The position numbers were made by a program, and so were the translations under genes. The notes beneath the pieces were generated by a model that saw nothing but the letters and a program-made list of their open reading frames with translations, did no database searches and was not told the DNA's origin. DNA of 5,278 bases from Anaerolineaceae bacterium. GTDB taxonomy: Bacteria; Chloroflexota; Anaerolineae; Anaerolineales; Anaerolineaceae. Location of the stretch: the NCBI GenBank assembly GCA_021107195.1, contig JAIOTF010000231.1, forward strand, positions 1 to 5,278, given 5' to 3'. Positions 1-5,278 of this stretch are shown piece after piece. Positions within the stretch are counted from its first letter, which is position 1. Every line of letters starts with the position of its first letter.

Positions 1-155
1 ATTTCCGTCCAGCTTTCTGCTCCGCTGATTACTGCACAGATTGCGATGATGACAATATCTATCAATTTGTGGGCTGTCTTTTTCTCTATCCGTGGGTCTG
101 GTAAGTCTTCGAAACTCTCTTTCAGGGGTTTTGGGCGCTGACATCTTCTCTCCAT
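1..155 (-). CDS. ISAs1-family transposase, N-terminal fragment (cut by window edge)
   Basis: Translating the minus strand from the ATG at 155 gives an open frame of 51 codons that runs off the left edge. Residues 15-22 read FEDLPDPR, followed by a KKTAH segment, a hydrophobic stretch LIDIVIIAICAVISG (31-45) and AESWTE. This pattern (F-x-D-L-x-DPR, H-x-L-x-D-I, hydrophobic helix, G-A-x-x-W) is the N-terminal domain found before the DDE catalytic domain in ISAs1-family transposases (H-repeat-associated proteins). The catalytic residues would lie outside the window, so it cannot be told whether the element is intact. In the same frame a TAA lies two codons upstream of this ATG, so 155 is the first possible ATG. 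The gene is divergent from ettA, whose start is 137 bases away. The family call rests on recognising the motif, not on an alignment. Confidence 0.75.
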   Translation of the reverse strand, partial: MERRCQRPKPLKESFEDLPDPRIEKKTAHKLIDIVIIAICAVISGAESWTE

Positions 156-198
156 ACTTTTTATGTCATTTTATCCTTTTTTTCATGCGTAAGCCCTG
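1..198 (-). mobile_element. Probable end of an ISAs1-like insertion sequence (boundary approximate)
   Basis: The transposase fragment implies that an insertion sequence enters from the left and that its transposase-proximal end lies between 156 and about 230. Reading inward on the minus strand from 198, the sequence begins CAGGGCTTACGCATGAAA, a plausible terminal inverted repeat with an IS-like CAGGG start. The opposite end is outside the window, so the inverted repeat and target duplication cannot be confirmed, and the right boundary at 198 is an estimate. Confidence 0.4.
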
Positions 199-223
199 GC
201 ACCCAGACACGGTGTTTCAGGGC
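193..223. repeat. Imperfect inverted repeat / hairpin upstream of ettA
   Basis: GCCCTG (193-198) pairs with CAGGGC (218-223). Inside it, GCACC (199-203) pairs with GGTGT (211-215, one G-U pair), leaving a two-base TT bulge and a seven-base loop. On the plus strand a loosely T-rich stretch (225-235) follows. It could be an IS end structure, a weak terminator of transcription leaving the IS toward ettA, or chance. Confidence 0.35.
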
Positions 224-232
224 CATTCATTT

Positions 233-259
233 TTGGTGCTGGTAAAATACATTTATCCT
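233..259 (+). promoter_or_regulatory. Weak candidate promoter for ettA
   Basis: A TTGGTG (233-238) and a TATCCT (254-259) are separated by 15 bases and lie just upstream of ettA. Both match the sigma-70 consensus only in part and the spacing is short. It is listed because ettA needs a promoter between the divergent transposase and position 293; no better pair is visible. Confidence 0.2.
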
Positions 260-276
260 TAGTAACACTTCAGTAG

Positions 277-282
277 AAAGGG
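277..282 (+). promoter_or_regulatory. Ribosome binding site of ettA
   Basis: AAAGGG ends 10 bases before the ATG at 293. It is a usable Shine-Dalgarno sequence at slightly long spacing and supports the chosen start. Confidence 0.55.
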
Positions 283-292
283 TATAACCAGT

Positions 293-1975
293 ATGGCAAA
301 CGAACCCAACAAGATCATATATTCCATGATCCGTGTAAGCAAGTATCATGATAAAAAACCAATTTTGAAAGACATTTCTCTCTCTTATTTCTATGGCGCG
401 AAAATCGGAGTAATTGGTTTGAATGGCTCCGGGAAAAGCACATTGCTCCGGATTTTGGCAGGTGTAGATAGCGAATTTAATGGAGAGACTGTCGTCGCAC
501 CTGGTTTTACCATTGGATATCTGGAACAGGAACCGAAACTGGATGATTCCAAAACCGTGCGGGAAACGGTTGAAGAAGGGGTGCAGGAGCTTATCGATTT
601 GATGGCGAGATATGAGGCGATCAATCTGAAGTTCGCTGAACCGATGACAGATGATGAGATGAATGCGTTGATTGAAGAACAGGGGAAAGTGCAGGATCAG
701 ATTGACCGGCTGGATGTTTGGGACCTGGACGCGCGGCTGGAGATGGCTATGGATGCCTTACGGTGTCCTCCCGGGGATATGCCAGTGAAAGTTATCTCCG
801 GCGGGGAACGCAGACGGGTGGCATTGTGCCGGTTACTGTTGCGAAAACCGGATATTTTGTTGCTGGATGAACCAACAAACCACCTGGACGCGGAAACTGT
901 TGCCTGGCTGGAGCAGCATCTACTGCGTTATGAAGGAACAGTGATCGCAGTAACACATGATCGCTATTTCCTGGACAATGTGGCTGGGTGGATTTTAGAA
1001 TTAGATCGGGGACATGGTATCCCCTGGAAAGGCAATTATTCATCCTGGCTGGAGCAAAAACAGGTGCAGTTGAAGCACGAAGAAAAGTCAGAGAGTGAAC
1101 GTCAGCGAACTTTGCAGCGGGAGCTGGAGTGGATCCGCATGTCACCCAAAGGCCGGCAAGCGAAATCTAAGGCACGCATCCATGCTTATGAAGAGATGCT
1201 CAATCGGGATGCTGAAAAGCGGGCAAGGGATTTGGAAATCTTTATTCCACCCGGACCGCGCCTGGGCGGTTTGGTGATCCAGGCAAATGGAGTCACCAAA
1301 GGCTACCGTGACCGTTTGCTTGTAGAAAATATGAGTTTTGAGATTCCTGCCGGCGCGATTGTGGGCGTAATTGGCCCGAATGGGGCCGGAAAGACAACTC
1401 TGTTTCGGATGATCACAGAGCATGAGACTCCAGATGATGGGGAAATCCGGATTGGTGAAACGGTCAAGCTGGCCTATGTTGACCAAAGCCGGGATGTGTT
1501 GGACGCTGAGAAGACGATTTGGGAAATGATCTCGGGAGGCCAAGATTTTGTGCAACTCGGCAATCGGGAGGTCAACTCACGGGCATACGTGGCACGCTTC
1601 AATTTCTCTGGTGCATTGCAGCAAAAAAAGGTGGGTTTGTTGTCTGGCGGGGAAAGGAATCGGGTGCATCTGGCGCGCATTCTCAAAGAGGGGGCAAACG
1701 TTCTGCTGCTGGATGAGCCAACAAATGATTTGGATGTCAATACCATGCGAGCGTTGGAAGATGGGTTTGATAATTATGCAGGGTGCGCAATTGTGATCAG
1801 CCATGATCGTTGGTTCCTTGACCGCATTGCCACACATATTCTCGCTTTTGAGGGCGACAGCAGTGTGTTCTGGTTTGAAGGGAACTACTCAGCTTATGCC
1901 GAGAACCGCAAGGAACGTTTGGGAGGCGAGACCGAACAGCCTCACCGGATCAAGTATCGCCCTCTGGTTCGATAA
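293..1975 (+). CDS. ettA: Energy-dependent translational throttle protein EttA (ABC-F ATPase)
   Basis: This is a soluble ABC-F ATPase with two nucleotide-binding domains and no membrane segments. Family members bind the ribosomal E site and, in EttA, couple the first steps of elongation to the ATP/ADP ratio. Domain 1 has Walker A GLNGSGKST (42-50), signature SGGER (169-173), Walker B ending in LLLDEP with the catalytic Glu at 193, and the switch His at 222. A charged helical insertion at about 92-145 matches the short EttA arm. The linker that contacts P-site tRNA spans about 240-322 and contains the conserved RMSPKGRQAKSKAR (282-295). Domain 2 has Walker A GPNGAGKTT (361-369), SGGER (451-455), the catalytic Glu at 475 and His 504. 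The length of 560 residues and the C-terminal RIKYRPLVR fit EttA rather than Uup or YheS/ABCF3 types. All catalytic residues are present. It appears monocistronic, with an IS behind it and convergent genes ahead. Confidence 0.93.
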   Translation: MANEPNKIIYSMIRVSKYHDKKPILKDISLSYFYGAKIGVIGLNGSGKSTLLRILAGVDSEFNGETVVAPGFTIGYLEQEPKLDDSKTVRETVEEGVQELIDLMARYEAINLKFAEPMTDDEMNALIEEQGKVQDQIDRLDVWDLDARLEMAMDALRCPPGDMPVKVISGGERRRVALCRLLLRKPDILLLDEPTNHLDAETVAWLEQHLLRYEGTVIAVTHDRYFLDNVAGWILELDRGHGIPWKGNYSSWLEQKQVQLKHEEKSESERQRTLQRELEWIRMSPKGRQAKSKARIHAYEEMLNRDAEKRARDLEIFIPPGPRLGGLVIQANGVTKGYRDRLLVENMSFEIPAGAIVGVIGPNGAGKTTLFRMITEHETPDDGEIRIGETVKLAYVDQSRDVLDAEKTIWEMISGGQDFVQLGNREVNSRAYVARFNFSGALQQKKVGLLSGGERNRVHLARILKEGANVLLLDEPTNDLDVNTMRALEDGFDNYAGCAIVISHDRWFLDRIATHILAFEGDSSVFWFEGNYSAYAENRKERLGGETEQPHRIKYRPLVR

Positions 1976-2020
1976 GTCTCTTTATGCTTTGGCAAGTTGA
2001 GGACGGAAGGTCTGAAACAA

Positions 2021-2047
2021 ACAACCACCCGCATAGCGGGTGGTTGT
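2021..2047 (-). terminator. Strong hairpin terminator between convergent genes
   Basis: ACAACCACCCGC (2021-2032) and GCGGGTGGTTGT (2036-2047) form a perfect 12-bp stem with a three-base loop. On the minus strand the stem is followed by TTGTTTC, giving a U-rich run that starts within the stem end, so it is a good intrinsic terminator 18 bases after the stop of the PIG-L gene. On the plus strand it lies 45 bases after the ettA stop, but the following bases (GACTAAATA) have no U run, so termination of ettA here would be weaker or depend on the hairpin alone. Confidence 0.8.
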
Positions 2048-2065
2048 GACTAAATATAATACGTT

Positions 2066-2722
2066 TCAGGGTTGCCCAAAATGTGAAACAATGCGAAGGA
2101 TATCGAACCCTTCCGCGTATTGCGAATCGGCAAAGGCACCATTTCGAACGAGGATAGAACGGGTCAAATCCGCCTCAAAATAATATTTGTTTGCATAGGT
2201 TTTGTATTGGGCCAGCGCCTGGATTTTTCGCTCGACGTCCTGTTCGGTTACCGATACAAGGAAGTGCGGGAAAAATCCATAGCTGCTGCGGATCACGTCG
2301 AAACCGAGAATCGTCGTGCCGCGGAAGGCGCGCAGCGCCTCTTCGGTGACCGTATTGTGGTCTTGATGGATGTCGTTCCTTGAGTGGACGAAAACAATAT
2401 CCGGTTGAAAATCCTTGTTCAACCGGAACAGGTATTCCAATATCTGCTGACGTGCTTGCGGAAAGTTTCGGGTGACAAATGTTTCGACGAGACGATTCCC
2501 GGGCGGCACACCCAGAACATCCATGCTGTTGTGATGTTCCTTGACAACGTTCTTTAATGCCGGGTTTTTTTGGTTGTCGGAAAGGGTGACGCAAAGGACT
2601 TCTGCTTGGCCCACCAGATTGGAGATCAATGCCCCCGCACCAATTTCAATGTCATCCGGGCGTGCGCCAAGGAAACAAATTCTCTTGCCGTAAAATAATA
2701 ATCCCTTTTTGTTTATGTCCAT
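2066..2722 (-). CDS. PIG-L/LmbE-family deacetylase-like protein with altered zinc motif
   Basis: PIG-L/LmbE proteins are zinc-dependent N-deacetylases acting on GlcNAc-type sugars (GlcNAc-PI, mycothiol and bacillithiol precursors, antibiotic and glycan intermediates). From the ATG at 2722 the product is 218 residues. The Rossmann-like start KRICFLGA (13-20) runs into RPDDIEIG (21-28), the place of the family's HPDD motif, and HSRNDIHQDH (113-122) matches the second motif with its zinc-binding final His. The first zinc ligand His is Arg here (codon CGC, 2660-2662), so activity may be lost or changed. The ATG lies four bases after the methyltransferase stop, suggesting coupled translation. A TTG at 2752 with a GAAGG just upstream is an alternative start adding ten residues and overlapping the methyltransferase. 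No signal peptide or membrane helix is seen. The substrate cannot be told; the neighbour suggests a methylated sugar or small metabolite. Confidence 0.85.
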   Translation of the reverse strand: MDINKKGLLFYGKRICFLGARPDDIEIGAGALISNLVGQAEVLCVTLSDNQKNPALKNVVKEHHNSMDVLGVPPGNRLVETFVTRNFPQARQQILEYLFRLNKDFQPDIVFVHSRNDIHQDHNTVTEEALRAFRGTTILGFDVIRSSYGFFPHFLVSVTEQDVERKIQALAQYKTYANKYYFEADLTRSILVRNGAFADSQYAEGFDILRIVSHFGQP

Positions 2723-2726
2723 AAGA

Positions 2727-3527
2727 TTATTTCGTTGCGATGAATCCGCCAACGACCTTCGTCATGACCAGCTTACCTTCTTTTTCGATACGGCGCTGGG
2801 CGACTTCTGTGATCCGGGTCATAACCTGTTCAAAGCTGGCTTTGTCAGTGAAGAGGTCGTTCCAAAGCTTTCTGTCTTCTGATAGTGACGCACGGGTGTA
2901 AGCCAGGAAAGGTTCGGCTGAATCGATGGTCAGTGGGTTTTCAAAAATTTCAATTTCTACCTTGCTGAAAGTTTCTTTCATGGAATTAAGAATACCGGAA
3001 GCGTATCGGGAACTGCCCGGCATGGGGGGGATGGATTTCTGGGTAGCTTCGTGGATGATGTCGTAAAAGAGCTGCTTATTTTCGGGCATTGGACCGGAAG
3101 AGAAGAGAACACCGCCCGGTTTCAGCACGCGGTGCATTTCACGAATGGTGAAAGGGATGTCTTCGGCGTAGTAGATGGCAAAGCAACAGGAAGCAAGGTC
3201 AAATTGATCGTCGATAAATGGGAAACGTTGATTGAAGTTCAGTTCCATCAATGTGAACGGGGAGCCAATTTCCTGGTTTCGTTCCTGGGCTTGAGAAAGC
3301 AGATCGGCAGACACATCACCGCCGGTAATGTTGCAGTTTCCATCGAGGTGCTTATGGAATGATGTGCATTGTTTGCCTGCGCCGCAAGCAACATCCAAAA
3401 TTTTCATCCCCTGTTTGAGGGGAAGAACTTCAAGCATCCATTTATCGATGTCGCGGCCGCCATATTGGTTGTGGATGTCAATCCGGGTTGCCAAGTCACT
3501 TGTGGTTTCCTGGTAGTTGATTTTCAT
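2727..3527 (-). CDS. Class I SAM-dependent methyltransferase
   Basis: The 266-residue product has the Rossmann-fold methyltransferase motifs in order: motif I ILDVACGAGK (43-52) binding SAM, an acidic end of strand 2 at GGD (69-71), the FDLASCCFAIYY segment (109-120), and EMHRVLKPGGVLF (130-142), the usual strand 5 approach. This is the UbiE/Methyltransf_11-type arrangement. The C-terminal 100 residues are helical and probably cover the substrate, but I recognise no substrate-specific motif. The ATG at 3527 is well supported by AGAGG four bases upstream. The stop is four bases before the preferred start of the PIG-L-like gene, so the two are almost certainly cotranscribed. Pairing with a sugar-deacetylase-like protein suggests glycan or glycoside modification, which is inference. 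A role in ubiquinone or menaquinone methylation is less likely, because no quinone genes are nearby. Confidence 0.85.
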   Translation of the reverse strand: MKINYQETTSDLATRIDIHNQYGGRDIDKWMLEVLPLKQGMKILDVACGAGKQCTSFHKHLDGNCNITGGDVSADLLSQAQERNQEIGSPFTLMELNFNQRFPFIDDQFDLASCCFAIYYAEDIPFTIREMHRVLKPGGVLFSSGPMPENKQLFYDIIHEATQKSIPPMPGSSRYASGILNSMKETFSKVEIEIFENPLTIDSAEPFLAYTRASLSEDRKLWNDLFTDKASFEQVMTRITEVAQRRIEKEGKLVMTKVVGGFIATK

Positions 3528-3531
3528 GTTT

Positions 3532-3536
3532 CCTCT
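3532..3536 (-). promoter_or_regulatory. Ribosome binding site of the methyltransferase gene
   Basis: On the minus strand AGAGG lies four bases before the ATG at 3527. The spacing is short but the match is good and it fixes the start. Confidence 0.6.
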
Positions 3537-3568
3537 TTTGTGTATTATTGATTGAACATAAGAAAGTA

Positions 3569-3574
3569 ATTATA
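3569..3574 (-). promoter_or_regulatory. Candidate -10 box for the methyltransferase/PIG-L unit
   Basis: A perfect TATAAT sits on the minus strand in the very AT-rich 70-base gap between hypE and the methyltransferase, which would give a leader of about 35 bases. No good -35 box is seen at 16-18 bases upstream, where the sequence is A-rich. The AT-rich region and absence of coding support a promoter, but the composition also makes chance matches likely. Confidence 0.35.
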
Positions 3575-3597
3575 AATGATTTTTAAGTTTATTTTGG

Positions 3598-4683
3598 TTA
3601 ACAGATGCGGGGCAGCATCTCTCCGGCCATGACATCCAGCAGGCGGGTACCGCCGATGATCGTTTTCAGTAGAACCCGATCGATTGGAGATGCTTCAACT
3701 TTGCCGATGATAGCAGCGTGGCTGCCGTACTGGTTTTGCTGCATGGCCGACAAAGCCGCATCGGCTTCTTTGGCAGGAACGATGGCGATCAATTTCCCCT
3801 CATTGGCGACGTAGAGCGGATCGAAACCCAGCATCTCGCATGCGGCACGCACAGCCGGGTTCACAGGGAGCGATTCTTCATCGAGCCTTATGCAGGTATG
3901 GCTTTGTACTGCAATTTCGTTCAGGGCGGTTGCCAGGCCGCCACGCGTTGGGTCTCGCAAGACATGGGTATTGGGGGCCGCCTTGAGCAGCGCCTGGATC
4001 ATGCGATTGAGCGGAGCGACATCAGATTGGATGTTGCTTTCAAAGCCCAGATCACCGCGGGCGCCGAGCACTGCGATGCCGTGATCACCAAGGTCGCCTG
4101 ATACCAGGACCACATCACCGGGTTGAGCCTGTTCTCCGCCAATGCGGTGTTCACTGGGAATCCAGCCGACGCCGGTGGTATTGATGAAGACTCCATCTGC
4201 GTTTCCCTTCTCAACCACTTTGGTGTCGCCAGCGATGATTTGTATGCCAGCTTCTTCGGCGGAATGCTGCATGGAGAGGGTGATTTTTTCCAGCAGCTGC
4301 ATATTGAGGCCTTCTTCGAGTATGAAGGCTGCTGTGAGGTATAAGGGGACAGCGCCGGACATGCAAATATCATTGACAGTGCCGCAAACGGACAGGCTGC
4401 CGATATCGCCTCCGGGGAAGAAAAGGGGGGCAACGCTGTGTGAATCGGTGGAAATTGAAAGATACCCGTTCAGATTTGCACCAGCAGGTAAAGCCACCTG
4501 TGCAAAATCATTGGCAGCGGCAAGCGGTTCGGAAGCAAGGTGGGGCATAAACACACTCTTGATGAGGTCCTGGGTCATTTTTCCACCAGAACCATGTCCC
4601 ATGACGATTTGTTGCTTGTGCTGCAAAGGGAGAGGGCAGGAAGCGGTTTCGAATGATGAAACCTGGTCATTGCGTGTAGCCAA
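3598..4683 (-). CDS. hypE: Hydrogenase maturation protein HypE (thiocarboxamide dehydratase)
   Basis: HypE receives a carbamoyl group from HypF on its C-terminal cysteine and dehydrates it with ATP to a thiocyanate, the source of cyanide for the [NiFe]-hydrogenase iron. The product of 361 residues has the PurM/AIR-synthase-like layout: GHGSGGK (29-35), STD and PLFFPGGDIG (86-95), CGTVNDICMSGA (100-111), an ATP-binding AGDTKVV segment (151-157), DLGDHGIAVL (197-206) and RDPTRGGLATALNEIA (243-258). It ends in PRIC, with the essential Cys as the last residue, so it should be functional. The start is a TTG at 4683, chosen because AGGAG lies seven bases upstream and because it follows the hypD stop by 31 bases. 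The open frame continues upstream to 4827, but that stretch overlaps hypD and does not resemble HypE. It lies in one operon with hypD. Confidence 0.93.
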   Translation of the reverse strand: MATRNDQVSSFETASCPLPLQHKQQIVMGHGSGGKMTQDLIKSVFMPHLASEPLAAANDFAQVALPAGANLNGYLSISTDSHSVAPLFFPGGDIGSLSVCGTVNDICMSGAVPLYLTAAFILEEGLNMQLLEKITLSMQHSAEEAGIQIIAGDTKVVEKGNADGVFINTTGVGWIPSEHRIGGEQAQPGDVVLVSGDLGDHGIAVLGARGDLGFESNIQSDVAPLNRMIQALLKAAPNTHVLRDPTRGGLATALNEIAVQSHTCIRLDEESLPVNPAVRAACEMLGFDPLYVANEGKLIAIVPAKEADAALSAMQQNQYGSHAAIIGKVEASPIDRVLLKTIIGGTRLLDVMAGEMLPRIC

Positions 4684-4690
4684 TTGTTTA

Positions 4691-4695
4691 CTCCT
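4691..4695 (-). promoter_or_regulatory. Ribosome binding site deciding the TTG start of hypE
   Basis: AGGAG on the minus strand, seven bases before the TTG at 4683, lies inside the hypD-hypE gap. It is the only strong Shine-Dalgarno match near the beginning of HypE homology and therefore sets the start. Confidence 0.75.
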
Positions 4696-4714
4696 GTGGG
4701 GATAATAATATCTG

Positions 4715-5278
4715 TTATTCTGCCTGGGTAATACGTCCTCGGCCATAACGGTAATAAGCTGCGCAAGCGCCTTCGGAGGAAACCATAGTGGCGCCGAGCG
4801 GGTTTTGGGGTGTGCAAAGGGTTCCAAAAGCGGGGCATTCCACAGGTTTTTTCAAGCCTTGCAAAATCTGACCGGCGATGCAGATTTCTGGTTCCTGGGT
4901 ATTGATATCGCTGACATTGAAGCGTTGTTCTGCGTCAAATTCGGCATAATCCGGTCGTAATTTCCATCCGCTCATGGGAATCATGCCAATGCCGCGCCAC
5001 TGTTGGTCACAGGATTCAAACACGCGCTCAATTGCCCGTTGTGCTGCCTGGTTGCCTTCCCGGGTAACGGTTCTCGGGTAAGCGTTCTGCACTTCATGTT
5101 GACCGGCTTCCAATTGTTTGACGAGCATCAATAAGCCGCGGCTGAGGTCAAGGGGTTCAAATCCAGTCACTACGATGGGAACTTTGTATTTTTGGGCTAT
5201 GGGCAGATACTCCCAGTAGCCCATTACAGCGTTGACATGGCCCGCTGACAAGAATCCCTGAACGCGGTTTGCTGGTGA
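4715..5278 (-). CDS. hypD: Hydrogenase maturation protein HypD, C-terminal part (5' end outside window)
   Basis: HypD is an iron-sulfur protein that, with HypC, forms the scaffold on which the Fe(CN)2CO group is assembled and accepts cyanide from HypE. The frame is open to the right window edge, so 187 C-terminal residues of a protein usually near 370 are visible. The reading frame upstream of the TTG at 5251 continues as SPANRVQGFL, joining the typical GF-x-x-x-GHV motif, so that TTG is internal and not a start. Recognisable segments are VVTGFEPLDL (36-45 of the fragment), the Y-x-R-x-V-x-x-EGN block (67-76), WRGIGMIPMSG (94-104), and the cysteine-rich C-terminus CPAFGTLCTP...MVSSEGACAAYY with Cys 133, 148, 155 and 172, the probable [4Fe-4S] ligands. 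It precedes hypE by 31 bases in the same direction. hypC or other hyp genes would be expected beyond the right edge. Confidence 0.95.
   Translation of the reverse strand, partial: SPANRVQGFLSAGHVNAVMGYWEYLPIAQKYKVPIVVTGFEPLDLSRGLLMLVKQLEAGQHEVQNAYPRTVTREGNQAAQRAIERVFESCDQQWRGIGMIPMSGWKLRPDYAEFDAEQRFNVSDINTQEPEICIAGQILQGLKKPVECPAFGTLCTPQNPLGATMVSSEGACAAYYRYGRGRITQAE

Noticed and set aside
218..236. Possible second IS end facing right (CAGGGC on the plus strand)
   Set aside because: Only six bases match the CAGGGC at the proposed IS end; the resemblance is fully explained by the hairpin.
2055..2060. Perfect TATAAT on the plus strand
   Set aside because: It would drive transcription only into the antisense of the PIG-L gene, has no convincing -35 box, and lies in an AT-rich intergenic spot where such a match is expected by chance.
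2120..2383. Open frame of 87 codons on the plus strand
   Set aside because: It lies antisense to the PIG-L coding region, has no recognisable domain, and the opposite strand carries clear family motifs.
3051..3362. Plus-strand frame of 103 codons
   Set aside because: It is antisense to the methyltransferase and has no family features.
4142..4705. Long open frame of 187 codons on the plus strand
   Set aside because: It is antisense to hypE, which is conserved along its whole length; the translation is serine- and proline-rich without a recognisable domain, as expected of a shadow frame.
1..5278. CRISPR array, tRNA or rRNA genes, phage or toxin-antitoxin genes
   Set aside because: No regularly spaced direct repeats, cloverleaf-like segments or related protein motifs were seen on either strand.

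Overview
The window is bacterial chromosomal DNA of intermediate base composition. It has tightly packed genes, Shine-Dalgarno-like ribosome sites and some TTG starts. hypD and hypE show that the organism matures a [NiFe]-hydrogenase, so it probably has hydrogen metabolism and is likely an anaerobe or facultative anaerobe. A Chloroflexota/Anaerolineae-like host would fit the overall impression, but nothing here proves the phylum.

Layout from left to right: positions 1-155 hold the N-terminal end of an ISAs1-family transposase on the minus strand, cut by the window edge. A short non-coding stretch (156-292) follows, with the probable outer end of that insertion sequence, a hairpin and the leader of the next gene. 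Positions 293-1975 (+) encode a complete ABC-F ATPase of the EttA type, the energy-dependent translational throttle. A strong hairpin at 2021-2047 lies between convergent genes and reads best as the terminator of the minus-strand genes. All remaining genes are on the minus strand, in transcription order: hypD (3' part only, from the right window edge to 4715), hypE (4683-3598), a class I SAM-dependent methyltransferase (3527-2727) and a PIG-L/LmbE-family deacetylase-like protein (about 2722-2066).

HypD and HypE act together in making the Fe(CN)2CO centre of [NiFe]-hydrogenases: HypE makes the thiocyanate on its C-terminal cysteine and HypD, with HypC, receives the cyanide on iron. The methyltransferase and PIG-L genes are almost contiguous and look like a two-gene unit modifying a glycan or small molecule. 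A 70-base AT-rich gap with a TATAAT box separates them from hypE, so they may have their own promoter, although no terminator follows hypE.

The most notable points are the unlisted transposase fragment immediately upstream of ettA, and the arginine that replaces the first zinc-binding histidine in the PIG-L protein (RPDD instead of HPDD). I see no convincing evidence for a wholly new system in this window.
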